From the NCBI GenBank assembly GCA_902778455.1, contig CACYXR010000006.1, positions 48,384 through 112,383 on the forward strand: a stretch of DNA of 64,000 nucleotides, written 5' to 3'. Each line of letters starts with the position of its first letter. The first letter of the stretch is position 1. The DNA is from an uncultured Selenomonadaceae bacterium. GTDB taxonomy: Bacteria; Bacillota; Negativicutes; Selenomonadales; Selenomonadaceae. The notes beneath the pieces are model-generated. The model ran no database searches. It had not been told where the DNA came from and saw only the letters and a list, made by a program, of their open reading frames with translations. Positions 28,368 to 35,735 of the stretch are shown here, in pieces. The position numbers and the translations under genes were made by a program.

Positions 28368-30743
28368 TTACCTTATCATCTGGTCAGCGATGCTTCCACC
28401 TCCGGTCGTGGCCGGGGCATTATAACCGCCGCTGTTTCCGCCGCCCGTCATGGAACCGGCGATGCCGCCGTTATTCATTGCGGGTCCGCCTGCGTTCGTG
28501 TTCGTTTGCAGCAGGCTCGGATCGGCGCCGTAGCCCGTCTCGGCGAAGCCGCCCTGCGCACCTGTCGCGCCGGTCATGGAGTTGTCCACCGAGGTCGTGA
28601 TATTGCCGTTCTGGATCGTGTAGGTGACCATGTTGGAAAGTACGGAGTTGTTCAGAGGGTCGACGAACTCGAAGAAGTAAGCGTAAGTGCCGTCGCCGAC
28701 ATTCTCGTCCTTGACGGTGGGATTGTCGCCGATGGTGAAGGTGTCCACCTCGACCTCTTTGAGTTCGGAGTCGGAGCCGGAAAGCCTCATGGCGTAGTGG
28801 AGCGTCGTGATCGTGTCGCCGGCCTTCAGCTTGATCAGCTCGCGGCTGGACACGAGGCTCGCGACGCCTTTCTTCTCGTCCTTCCGCGCGCCGAGAATCC
28901 GGTATTTCTCGGTCTTGAAATCATAGACGACCTGCAGGTTGCAGGGGACGCCGTTCAGCTTGATCGGAATCGAATAGAGGTTGAACCCGTCGCCCTCGAA
29001 GGTAATCTCGACATAGACCGGATGGCCTTCGAGCATCGGCCATGTGCCGAAGAAATTGTCCTTGAAATGACCCGTGCTCCAGTCAGCGAAGATGTTCGAG
29101 TCGGAACCGAGGCAAAGCAGAATATCGAGCTTCGCGTCCATATAGATGAGCTGGCAATGGACGGCGGACAGCATTTCCAGCGCCGACGTCGGAATCTGGA
29201 CAAAAGCCGAGCCTTCGTTGTCGATATCTACGGGCGTATTCTCGAGCTGCTGCAGGTTGTAGATAGGATGTGCGCCTACGGCCGGAGCCGTCGCGGGCGC
29301 CTGACCGAGAAGGGCGTCGCTGATGCTGCCGCCGGCAGGCGGAGCCGGAGCAGGGCTTGGCGTCGGCCCGGTGCTCGGCCCGGGAGCCGGGGCCGGGCTC
29401 GGGGCGGTCCCGGGCGTTTCCGGCGTATAGGCCGGCGCGCCGGACAGATATTGCTGCGCAGCGTCGGGCATCTGTCCGAAAATCAGATAGTAGTAAAGAC
29501 ATTTAATCGGCGTTGGCGCGGCGTCGATGTTCGCGTATACGCGCCAGACGTCAGCGTTGCCGTCATAAGGATGATAGCAGGAGAGACCAAGGCCCTTCGG
29601 ACGGTACGAGCCGTTCACATGATACAGCACGCAGTCGTCAAGCGCCGAAAGCAGCGGGCCGGAGGTGGTCGGCATCGCGCTTTGCGTGTTCTTCACAAGC
29701 TCGCCCATATCCACCATGTCGAAATAGCCCTGTTCGCGGGTGTTGCCGCCGTAATTTTCCGAGTTCTCCGCGCCGCGGGAAAGCTGGGAGAAAAGCTGGC
29801 GCGGGTTCTGCGAGGCGGCCTGCAGCGCCTCGACGCCATAAGCGCCGTAAGCGGAAAGCAGCGCAGGAGCCTTCGAGACGTCGGCAACGGACAGCGTCGC
29901 AATCTCAGCCACGTCGTATTCCTTGCAGCCGGAGAGATAGGTGTCGCAAATAGATTTTCCGAGAGCCGCGCCGCCGATGGACGGGTCCTTCGCCAGCGCG
30001 TTGACCCATCCGGTATAGTTCCAGCCGCAGCCAGGCTCGCTTTCCTGCGAGGCCACCATGTAGCGGGCGAAGCCGTGGATCGAGCCGAGAGTGTCGACGG
30101 TGGCCATCAGGCAGGCGTCAAAGCCGATCAGCTCGAAGGGAGGATTTTCCGGGTTCGCGCCGTAGACCGAGGCAAAAGCATTGCGCATTTCATCGAGACT
30201 CATCATGTTTTGGCTGCGCTCGTCGAGGCATATGCCGCCGACACTGCCGCCGCCGTGATCCCAAAAGACGAAGACCTTGTGGTCTGCGGGGTAATTGTCC
30301 TTTCCGAAGCGCAGGAAATCCGCAAGGCCGTTGCCCGTTCCCATATCGGCGTCAGGCGTCGAGCCGAGATTGTGCAGTCCGTCCGAATCGTAGAGGAACC
30401 GCCCTGTGCCGCGCGTCGGAATGCCGCTCGTGTGCCACTGGTTCGCGCCGCCGGTCTGGATCACGACCTTAACGTTGGGCGGCAGCTTTACCTTCTGCAG
30501 CTCCTGGAGGTCGAGGGAGGCAGCGCCGTTTTCCGATTCGAGGTCTGTGCCGCAAAGATACCAGTACACAACCCATGTGTCGGATGAATTGTAGGTACTG
30601 GAAAAGTTCGCGCCGCTGCGCGTGTGGGATGTCGTACCGGACGAGCCGGACGAAGAGCCGCTGTCCCCGCCGCACCCCGCCACGCTGAAAAACAGCGCGG
30701 CGGCGGCAAGGGATGCCAACGCTTTTTTGAGTTTCCGGTTCAT
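28368..30743 (-). CDS. Clostripain-family (C11) cysteine peptidase lipoprotein
   Basis: 791 residues. Lipobox SVAGC with Cys24 after a 23-residue signal peptide, Ser/Gly-rich linker, then the C11 peptidase domain with the catalytic His163 in FWDHGGG and Cys211 in GFDACLMA. A Pro/Ala/Ser-rich hinge at about 430-465 joins it to a C-terminal beta-rich domain of about 250 residues, and the end is Gly/Asn-rich. C11 enzymes cut after arginine or lysine and self-process. Three bases separate it from the binding-protein gene. Likely faces the outside of the inner or outer membrane. Confidence 0.93.
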   Translation of the reverse strand: MNRKLKKALASLAAAALFFSVAGCGGDSGSSSGSSGTTSHTRSGANFSSTYNSSDTWVVYWYLCGTDLESENGAASLDLQELQKVKLPPNVKVVIQTGGANQWHTSGIPTRGTGRFLYDSDGLHNLGSTPDADMGTGNGLADFLRFGKDNYPADHKVFVFWDHGGGSVGGICLDERSQNMMSLDEMRNAFASVYGANPENPPFELIGFDACLMATVDTLGSIHGFARYMVASQESEPGCGWNYTGWVNALAKDPSIGGAALGKSICDTYLSGCKEYDVAEIATLSVADVSKAPALLSAYGAYGVEALQAASQNPRQLFSQLSRGAENSENYGGNTREQGYFDMVDMGELVKNTQSAMPTTSGPLLSALDDCVLYHVNGSYRPKGLGLSCYHPYDGNADVWRVYANIDAAPTPIKCLYYYLIFGQMPDAAQQYLSGAPAYTPETPGTAPSPAPAPGPSTGPTPSPAPAPPAGGSISDALLGQAPATAPAVGAHPIYNLQQLENTPVDIDNEGSAFVQIPTSALEMLSAVHCQLIYMDAKLDILLCLGSDSNIFADWSTGHFKDNFFGTWPMLEGHPVYVEITFEGDGFNLYSIPIKLNGVPCNLQVVYDFKTEKYRILGARKDEKKGVASLVSSRELIKLKAGDTITTLHYAMRLSGSDSELKEVEVDTFTIGDNPTVKDENVGDGTYAYFFEFVDPLNNSVLSNMVTYTIQNGNITTSVDNSMTGATGAQGGFAETGYGADPSLLQTNTNAGGPAMNNGGIAGSMTGGGNSGGYNAPATTGGGSIADQMIR

Positions 30744-30819
30744 AATGCGGATCCTCCCCTTGAATGAATAATTGTTCCGTTTGTTGCCGATATCTCCTAT
30801 CTTTTCATGGAGAAGGCAT

Positions 30820-31170
30820 TCAACAGATATGCACCATTTTCAGCGCCGGGTACTCGAATTCCTCGCCGGTCATGGCCTTGTATGCGCCGTAGATAGCAAA
30901 GATTCCCCATGCGATTGACAGGAACGCGATGGCGACGCCCGTCGCGATCATCGGCGGAATGATGAAGGCGAGGACGATGGCAAGAAGGGAGACAACGATT
31001 GCGACGAGCTGCATATAAAAGGCCTGCTTCGCGTGGCCCGCCACAAAATCGTCGCTGCTCCAGACAGTCTTGATAATGAACGGCAGCACGAGGAAGCCCA
31101 CGCCGCCGAGGTAGAATCCGGCATGGGCCGCCGCCGCGAGAATACGCTGTTTCGTGGTGATTTCGTCCAT
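30820..31170 (-). CDS. DUF4870-family small membrane protein
   Basis: 116 residues with three membrane helices at about 10-35, 50-75 and 77-97, and the family pattern VGFLVLPFIIKTVW...DDFVAGHAKQAF. Function unknown. It lies 40 bases after the AIM24-like gene and 76 before the clostripain gene, on the same strand, and may head or join that operon. Confidence 0.85.
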   Translation of the reverse strand: MDEITTKQRILAAAAHAGFYLGGVGFLVLPFIIKTVWSSDDFVAGHAKQAFYMQLVAIVVSLLAIVLAFIIPPMIATGVAIAFLSIAWGIFAIYGAYKAMTGEEFEYPALKMVHIC

Positions 31171-31210
31171 TTGATATACTCCTTCAATATTATCGGTCCG
31201 TATCGAACCC

Positions 31211-31900
31211 TTAGCTGGTCTGTCCGGGCAGCATCGAACGGATCCAGCCGGTGAAGCCTTCGGGATTCCGGGTCTGGATCAGCACAGTGCCGGGGCCTTT
31301 GAAGCGGCAGACGAGGCCTTCGCCCGATTTCAAGCTGGCGAGGAAGCCGCCGCTGGACGCTTTTTCAATCTCATAGTTCATCGTGGAAGGCCATGCGACG
31401 AGATGGCCGTTGTCGATAATGACTTCCTGTCCCGCAGGAACCTCGATCGGATGGATGGCGCCGTAGCTCGATACAAATACGGTGCCGCGGCCGCTGATAT
31501 TCAATACGAAGATGCCTTCGCCGGAAAACAGACCTTTCGTCAGGTTTTGGGCTTTCGTGTCGATTTCAATGCCCGGCGTGGCGGCGAGGAAGCCTCCCTT
31601 CTGGACGGTCAGGCCGTGGGATCCGTCGAGTTCTACGGGATGGATACCGCCGGGCAGCGGGTGGCCGATCAGCACGCGTCCGGGGCCTCGGTTCGCGGTC
31701 AGGTGCTGCAGGAAGAAGCTTTCGCCGGTCAGCACTTTCCGCATCAGGCCGCCCATGAAGCCGCCGCTGGTCTTGCCCTCAACGTCGATGGTCGGAGACA
31801 TGGCGACCATGGCATCGGATTCAGCCTGCAGGGTTTCGCCCTTCTCCATTTCAATCTGAACGACAGGAAATGCTTCCGGGTAGAGAATCTTGTAATCCAT
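31211..31900 (-). CDS. AIM24/TIGR00266-family protein
   Basis: 229 residues from ATG at 31900, preceded by AAGGAGG. Beta-rich fold with three similar repeats, each carrying glycine turns (SGGFMGGLMRKVLTGESFF, GFLAATPGIEI, SGGFLASLKSGEGL). Matches the AIM24 family named for a yeast mitochondrial protein; bacterial members have no proven function and often neighbour small membrane proteins, as here. Confidence 0.88.
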   Translation of the reverse strand: MDYKILYPEAFPVVQIEMEKGETLQAESDAMVAMSPTIDVEGKTSGGFMGGLMRKVLTGESFFLQHLTANRGPGRVLIGHPLPGGIHPVELDGSHGLTVQKGGFLAATPGIEIDTKAQNLTKGLFSGEGIFVLNISGRGTVFVSSYGAIHPIEVPAGQEVIIDNGHLVAWPSTMNYEIEKASSGGFLASLKSGEGLVCRFKGPGTVLIQTRNPEGFTGWIRSMLPGQTS

Positions 31901-31961
31901 CAATTTTTCCTCCTTATAGTTAACTTCATAATCCATTTCAAATGATACTGTCGATGGAATG

Positions 31962-31990
31962 AAAAAGGCGCGCTAAAAGCGCGCTTTTTT
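31962..31990. terminator. Bidirectional terminator
   Basis: GGCGCGC-TAAAA-GCGCGC with A run on one side and T run on the other, partly overlapping the stop codon of the 84-residue membrane protein. Confidence 0.85.
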
Positions 31991-32243
31991 ACAGCGTTGC
32001 AGGGGGTTCTGCTCCCGATGCGTCGATGGACGCGTTGTACTCGTTCGTCCAGGTGTGGCCAAGGTATGCGCCGACGAGGTTCGGGATAATGCAGAGGATC
32101 GGCATTCCGAGGCTGGCAATCGCCGAACTTACGATGCAGAGAACGACCAGGGCGATCAAGCCCTTCTTCATACCGCCCGAGTACGGAAGGCCGAGGATGA
32201 AGAAACCGAGAACTGCGCCGACAATAGGATTTTTCTTTTGCAT
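31989..32243 (-). CDS. Small membrane protein, function unknown
   Basis: 84 residues from ATG at 32243 (AAAGGAG upstream); an ATG 11 codons earlier has no ribosome site. Two membrane helices (about 6-22 and 27-60, the second long enough to be two). Begins MQKKNPIVGAVLGFF and contains GLPYSGGMKKGLIAL, which recalls TM2/DUF5683-type small proteins, but I do not assign it. The palindrome array lies directly upstream. Confidence 0.7.
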   Translation of the reverse strand: MQKKNPIVGAVLGFFILGLPYSGGMKKGLIALVVLCIVSSAIASLGMPILCIIPNLVGAYLGHTWTNEYNASIDASGAEPPATL

Positions 32244-32349
32244 GGTAAAAAAGACTCCTTTCGCCCATATGGGCAATACAATGATTATTTTGCGGGATAT
32301 CTTCCGCTCCTATAAAAATACACCGTAATTTTCTAATGTCAATAAAAAT

Positions 32350-32566
32350 GGCGTAAACGGCGTTCACGCCAACTTTTTTATGGTGTGAACGCCGTTCACG
32401 CCGAAAAAATGTCGTTCACGCTGTCAAAAAACTCCATTTGGGGGGCTAAATATTTCGTGAACGCCGTTCACGCCGAAAATATGAATATTTTCCCCATAAA
32501 TTTATGGTGTGAACGACATTTTTATGGTGTGAACGCCGTTCACGCCGAAAAAATGTCGTTCACGCC
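32350..32566. repeat. Array of GTGAACG/CGTTCAC palindromes
   Basis: Four full palindromes with core GTGAACGCCGTTCAC or a close variant (32350-32370, 32382-32402, 32457-32474, 32526-32546) and three half-sites GTGAACGACAT or its complement (32411-32421, 32506-32519, 32553-32566). The block 32506-32566 is a 61-bp nested inverted repeat: half-site, palindrome, complementary half-site. It fills the space between the divergent small membrane gene and the three small secreted genes. No credible gene overlaps it. It looks like a multi-site operator or a cruciform-forming element. Confidence 0.8.
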
Positions 32567-32573
32567 GAAAACC

Positions 32574-32603
32574 TTGCTTTTTCAAAATCCAATATGATAT
32601 GAT
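32574..32603 (+). promoter_or_regulatory. Promoter of the small secreted gene cluster
   Basis: TTGCTT (32574-32579), 18-bp spacer, TATGAT (32598-32603). It starts 8 bases after the last half-site of the palindrome array. Confidence 0.65.
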
Positions 32604-32606
32604 ATA

Positions 32607-32658
32607 GGCGAACCGGGAGCGGAGCGTCCCTCTCAAACGCGAGAATCGGACATACGCC
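32607..32658 (+). promoter_or_regulatory. Structured leader, possible three-way junction
   Basis: Closing stem GGCG/CGCC (32607 and 32658 ends), inner stem CCG/CGG, and two hairpins: GGGA-GCGGAGCG-UCCC and UCUC-AAACGC-GAGA. The transcript from the promoter would begin at or just before it and it ends 44 bases ahead of the first ATG. I do not recognise a known riboswitch class. Confidence 0.4.
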
Positions 32659-32701
32659 TCACGGTCGAAAAAATATTTATATTTTAGGAGGCGTATTTTT
32701 T

Positions 32702-33058
32702 ATGCAGAAAATCAAGTCCCTCAAAGTGTTCCTCATGGCAGCGCTGTTTGTTATGGCTCTGTCCAGCGTCGCGTTCGCGGGCGCACAGGATTTCGTTCTC
32801 GTGAACAACACCGGTTTCCCGATCTACAAGGTCAATGTCAGTGCGGCCAGCACCAACAGCTGGGAAGAAGACATCCTCGGTTCCAGCGTCCTGATGAACG
32901 GCGAATCGATCCGCGTGAACTTCGGCGCAGGCAACACGCAGTACTGGGATATCCAGGCTATCTTCGAAGATGGCAGCGCCATTGCCTGGTACAACATCGA
33001 TCTGCTCAGCACGTATCAGGTCACGCTGAACAACGACGGCAGCGCTACTCTCCAGTAA
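32702..33058 (+). CDS. Small secreted protein, tandem copy A
   Basis: 118 residues: signal peptide of about 26 residues ending AFA, then the 90-residue beta-sandwich-like domain AQDFVLVNNTGFPIYKVNV ... WEEDILGS ... YWDIQ ... AWYNIDLL. Nearly the same as the next gene (first 10 codons almost identical at DNA level), so the two are a recent duplication. The ATG follows GGAGGCG. Function unknown; see also 11305 and 33665. Confidence 0.88.
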   Translation: MQKIKSLKVFLMAALFVMALSSVAFAGAQDFVLVNNTGFPIYKVNVSAASTNSWEEDILGSSVLMNGESIRVNFGAGNTQYWDIQAIFEDGSAIAWYNIDLLSTYQVTLNNDGSATLQ

Positions 33059-33155
33059 TCCCGCAGCACCAAGGTGGCAACAGGCAGAGGCTGGGTACAC
33101 GGTCACTGCCGTCATAATAACCATAACATAATTATTTAACGGAGGCGTATTCACA

Positions 33156-33512
33156 ATGCAGAAAATCAAGTCCCTTAAAGTGTTCTTCCTCGCGGCCCTG
33201 TTTGTCATGGGTCTGTCCAGCGTCGCTTTCGCGGGCGCACAGGATTTCGTGCTGGTGAACAACACCGGTTTCCCGATTTATTATGTCAATGTCAGCCCAG
33301 CCAGCTCCAACAACTGGCAGAACGACATCCTCGGCAGCCAGGTTCTGCCGAACGGTTCCTATGTTCAGGTTATGTTCCCGACGAACGGCGTCCAGTACTG
33401 GGATATTCAGGCGACCTTTGAGGACGGCAGCGCCATTGCCTGGTACAATATCGACCTTCTGAGCGTTGCGCAGGTCACGCTGAACGGCGACGGCACCGCT
33501 TCTCTCCAGTAA
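33156..33512 (+). CDS. Small secreted protein, tandem copy B
   Basis: 118 residues, same signal peptide and domain as copy A; differences are concentrated in the middle (NNWQNDILGSQVLPNGSY). The 97-base gap before it holds no terminator, so it is probably read from the copy A promoter; the ribosome site is GGAGGCG. A stem with T-poor tail (33554-33581) follows the gene. Confidence 0.88.
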   Translation: MQKIKSLKVFFLAALFVMGLSSVAFAGAQDFVLVNNTGFPIYYVNVSPASSNNWQNDILGSQVLPNGSYVQVMFPTNGVQYWDIQATFEDGSAIAWYNIDLLSVAQVTLNGDGTASLQ

Positions 33513-33553
33513 TATCAAAGAGTAATTTACACTCTCCTTTCCTATTTCTTGGT

Positions 33554-33581
33554 CCCCGTCGATATGTACCGATCGGCGGGG
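33554..33581 (+). terminator. Stem after small secreted copy B
   Basis: CCCCGTCGAT / ATCGGCGGGG with a loop of eight, followed by ATAATTT. The T run is weak, so read-through into copy C is possible. Confidence 0.6.
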
Positions 33582-33664
33582 ATAATTTATAAAGTGCTAT
33601 ATATTTAGGAAAGAAATTTTGCCTGCCCCTCTGTGGAACGGCTGGTACTAAGGAGGAACAAATC

Positions 33665-34015
33665 ATGCAGAGACTTTACAAGACTTTCGCGTTGGCCATG
33701 CTGATGCTCGTGGCGACTGTCGGCACCGCGTTCGCCGGTCCGCAGGATTTCAATCTTGTCAACAACACCGGCAGGCCGATTTATTATCTGAACGTCAGCC
33801 CGCACGAGGCGACGGAATGGATGCCGGATATTCTCGGCTCGAAGGTCCTGATGCCCGGCGAAGTCGCCCATGTGACGTTCGCGCCAACCCCCGGAAAAAT
33901 GTGGGATCTGATGGCAGTGTTCGAAGATGAAAGCTCGATCATCTGGTATGATCTCGATTTGTTTGCCTACGGCCAGATTACGCTGAACTCCGACGCCACC
34001 GCGTATCTGGAGTAA
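33665..34015 (+). CDS. Small secreted protein, tandem copy C (diverged)
   Basis: 116 residues. Signal peptide about 22 residues ending AFA, then GPQDFNLVNNTGRPIYYLNVSP, WMPDILGSKVL, MWDLMAVFED and IWYDLDLF, the same domain as copies A and B but more distant. Strong ribosome site AAGGAGGA. Followed by a long bidirectional terminator. Confidence 0.87.
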   Translation: MQRLYKTFALAMLMLVATVGTAFAGPQDFNLVNNTGRPIYYLNVSPHEATEWMPDILGSKVLMPGEVAHVTFAPTPGKMWDLMAVFEDESSIIWYDLDLFAYGQITLNSDATAYLE

Positions 34016-34090
34016 GATCGCGAATCGGCTGTCCGCCCGGACGTCGTTTTGCCTCGGAACTGTCAATATTTTTCCATCGAACGATATCGG

Positions 34091-34135
34091 CAAAATAAAG
34101 GCGCCGCCCCAGATCGGGGCGGCGCCTTTATTTTG
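34091..34135. terminator. Long bidirectional terminator
   Basis: CAAAATAAAGGCGCCGCCCC paired with its exact complement around a four-base loop; A-rich and T-rich ends serve both strands. Confidence 0.9.
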
Positions 34136-34258
34136 CCCGCGCACGGAAAGCCGCATGAAGTATTTTTTATACATCCATGAAAACTTATTGAATCCGTGAT
34201 CATAAATCGATATGATGGTAGCAGCTTTTCCTGTCGAAGAAAGGATGAAAAACGAAAA

Positions 34259-34780
34259 ATGAAAATACAAAAATGCCGGGAAGCAGACGTCATTGCCGCC
34301 GGATCGTTTTACGACGACGTCGTCCTGTGGCTGGACCATCATATCAATTATCCGAAATGGATGTATAAGATTTACCCGTCGAAAAGCTGGGTAAAGCAAA
34401 TGACGGAGGCCGGGGAGCAGTATATCTGCGTGGACGGCAAAAAGATTGTCGGCGCTTTCGTCCTGAACGCCGACCCGCAGGGCAACTACCGGAAAGGCAA
34501 CTGGTCGCTCGATCTGCCCGACGGCGCCTATATGGTGCTGCACGCTTTGGCGATAGACCCGAAGCTCCAAGGCCGCGGGCTCGGCGCGGAGGTCGTCCGT
34601 TTTTGCACGGAAAAAGCAAAGGCGGACGGCTATAGAGCCATCCGCCTGGATATCGTCCCCGGCAATATTCCGGCAAAAAAGCTATACGAAAAAACGGGGT
34701 TCCGATACGTCGTGGACGCCGACCTGGAACGCGGCATCCCCCATATCCCGACTTTCAGTCTGTTCGAGCTGAACTTGTAA
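34259..34780 (+). CDS. GNAT-family N-acetyltransferase
   Basis: 173 residues from ATG at 34259 (AAAGGATG upstream). GNAT fold with the acetyl-CoA loop QGRGLGAEVVRF (about 103-114) after the strand MVLHALAID, and the C-terminal NIPAKKLYEKTGFRYV typical of amino-group acetylases. Acceptor unknown. Stands alone between terminators and converges on the VWA gene with only 7 bases between stop codons. Confidence 0.9.
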   Translation: MKIQKCREADVIAAGSFYDDVVLWLDHHINYPKWMYKIYPSKSWVKQMTEAGEQYICVDGKKIVGAFVLNADPQGNYRKGNWSLDLPDGAYMVLHALAIDPKLQGRGLGAEVVRFCTEKAKADGYRAIRLDIVPGNIPAKKLYEKTGFRYVVDADLERGIPHIPTFSLFELNL

Positions 34781-34787
34781 AGTCGTT

Positions 34788-35453
34788 TTACTTTTTCTTT
34801 CCGCGACCACCGCGCCGCTTCACGTCCTCCTCGATGCGGCTCTTCCAGCTCGCCCCGAGCGGAGCTGCGCAGCACCGCACATGGCTGACCGCTTCGCTCA
34901 TTACGTCGAAATTGAGCGCCGTACCTTCCTCGTCGCATTCGTAGGTCACGGCGCGGTCGGCGCGGATGCCGATATGCCCTGCCGTTTCGATGGCGTCCAT
35001 GTTCGCGCCGAGGAACAGAAATTCCCAGCCGTACTTTTCCTTCTGCCGCTCCACCATTTTCTTGACCTTCGCATAGGTGTAGCGATGGCTGGCGTTCTCC
35101 ATCCCGTCGGTGGTGATGATGAACAGCGTCTTTTCCGGGCGGTCCTCATCCCGGGCGTACTTGTGGATGTTGCCGATGTGGTGGATGGCGCCGCCCACGG
35201 CGTCAAGCAGAGCCGTGCAGCCGCGCACGAAATACTCCTTCCCGGTCAGCTTCTTCACCTCGTCCAGCGGAACGCGGTCGTGGATCACCTCGCAGACGTC
35301 GTCGAAAAGCACCGTAGAGACAAGCGCCTCGCCCGGCTCCTCCTTCTGCTTCTTCATCATCGAATTGAACCCGCCGATGGTATCCGCCTCCAAGCCTTCC
35401 ATCGAACCGCTGCGATCCAGGATGAACACGATTTCAGCCAAGTCTTTCTTCAT
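34788..35453 (-). CDS. VWA-domain protein
   Basis: 221 residues from ATG at 35453. One von Willebrand A domain: MIDAS motif DRSGSM at about residue 13, the second metal-site threonine in RGCTALLDAVG, and the strand TLFIITTDGMENAS. No signal peptide, so it is cytoplasmic. The C terminus is basic (RRGGRGKKK). Similar stand-alone proteins accompany tellurite or stress genes elsewhere, but none is here. Its ribosome site is locked in a 17-pair hairpin (35461-35507). Confidence 0.88.
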   Translation of the reverse strand: MKKDLAEIVFILDRSGSMEGLEADTIGGFNSMMKKQKEEPGEALVSTVLFDDVCEVIHDRVPLDEVKKLTGKEYFVRGCTALLDAVGGAIHHIGNIHKYARDEDRPEKTLFIITTDGMENASHRYTYAKVKKMVERQKEKYGWEFLFLGANMDAIETAGHIGIRADRAVTYECDEEGTALNFDVMSEAVSHVRCCAAPLGASWKSRIEEDVKRRGGRGKKK

Positions 35454-35460
35454 GAGAAAA

Positions 35461-35507
35461 CGCCTCCTTGTATTTGGTGATTGTATCGTACCAAATACAG
35501 GGAGGCG
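35461..35507 (-). promoter_or_regulatory. Hairpin that buries the VWA ribosome-binding site
   Basis: In the mRNA, CGCCTCCCTGTATTTGGT pairs with ACCAAATACAAGGAGGCG (17 pairs, one C-A mismatch, loop of 11). The Shine-Dalgarno AAGGAGG lies wholly in the 3' arm, 9 bases before the ATG. A smaller hairpin GTCGCC-TGCCG-GGCGAC (35512-35528) precedes it. Only four T follow the stem, so attenuation is a weaker reading than blocked translation. Confidence 0.7.
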
Positions 35508-35616
35508 TTTGGTCGCCCGGCAGGCGACATTTTGAATGCTTAAACTTCCCACACTCAAAATCACTCTGAAACTTGATAGTACAAAGGATTGCAGGCGGCG
35601 GCACTAAATACGCAAG

Positions 35617-35652
35617 AAGCCCACGATCGAGCTGCATCTCTTTCGTGGGCTT
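35617..35652 (-). terminator. Probable terminator after the 493-residue protein gene
   Basis: AAGCCCACGA / TCGTGGGCTT with a 16-base loop on the minus strand; no T run, so it could also be a processing or stability element. Confidence 0.5.
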
Positions 35653-35735
35653 CCTGTTTGTCGGCAGCGAATTTTGCTCCTTTGTGCATCTTTAGTATAG
35701 CATAATCGGAAAAGTCGTGCAAGAGGAGAAAGCGC

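Noticed and set aside
28359..30587. A 742-codon plus-strand frame
   Set aside because: Antisense of the clostripain gene; no ribosome site or motif.
32385..32597. Open frame with repeated NAVHAEK
   Set aside because: It only reads the palindrome array; repeats come from the DNA symmetry and there is no ribosome site.
32607..32658. tRNA gene
   Set aside because: The folded segment lacks a T-loop, acceptor end and anticodon arm of normal size.
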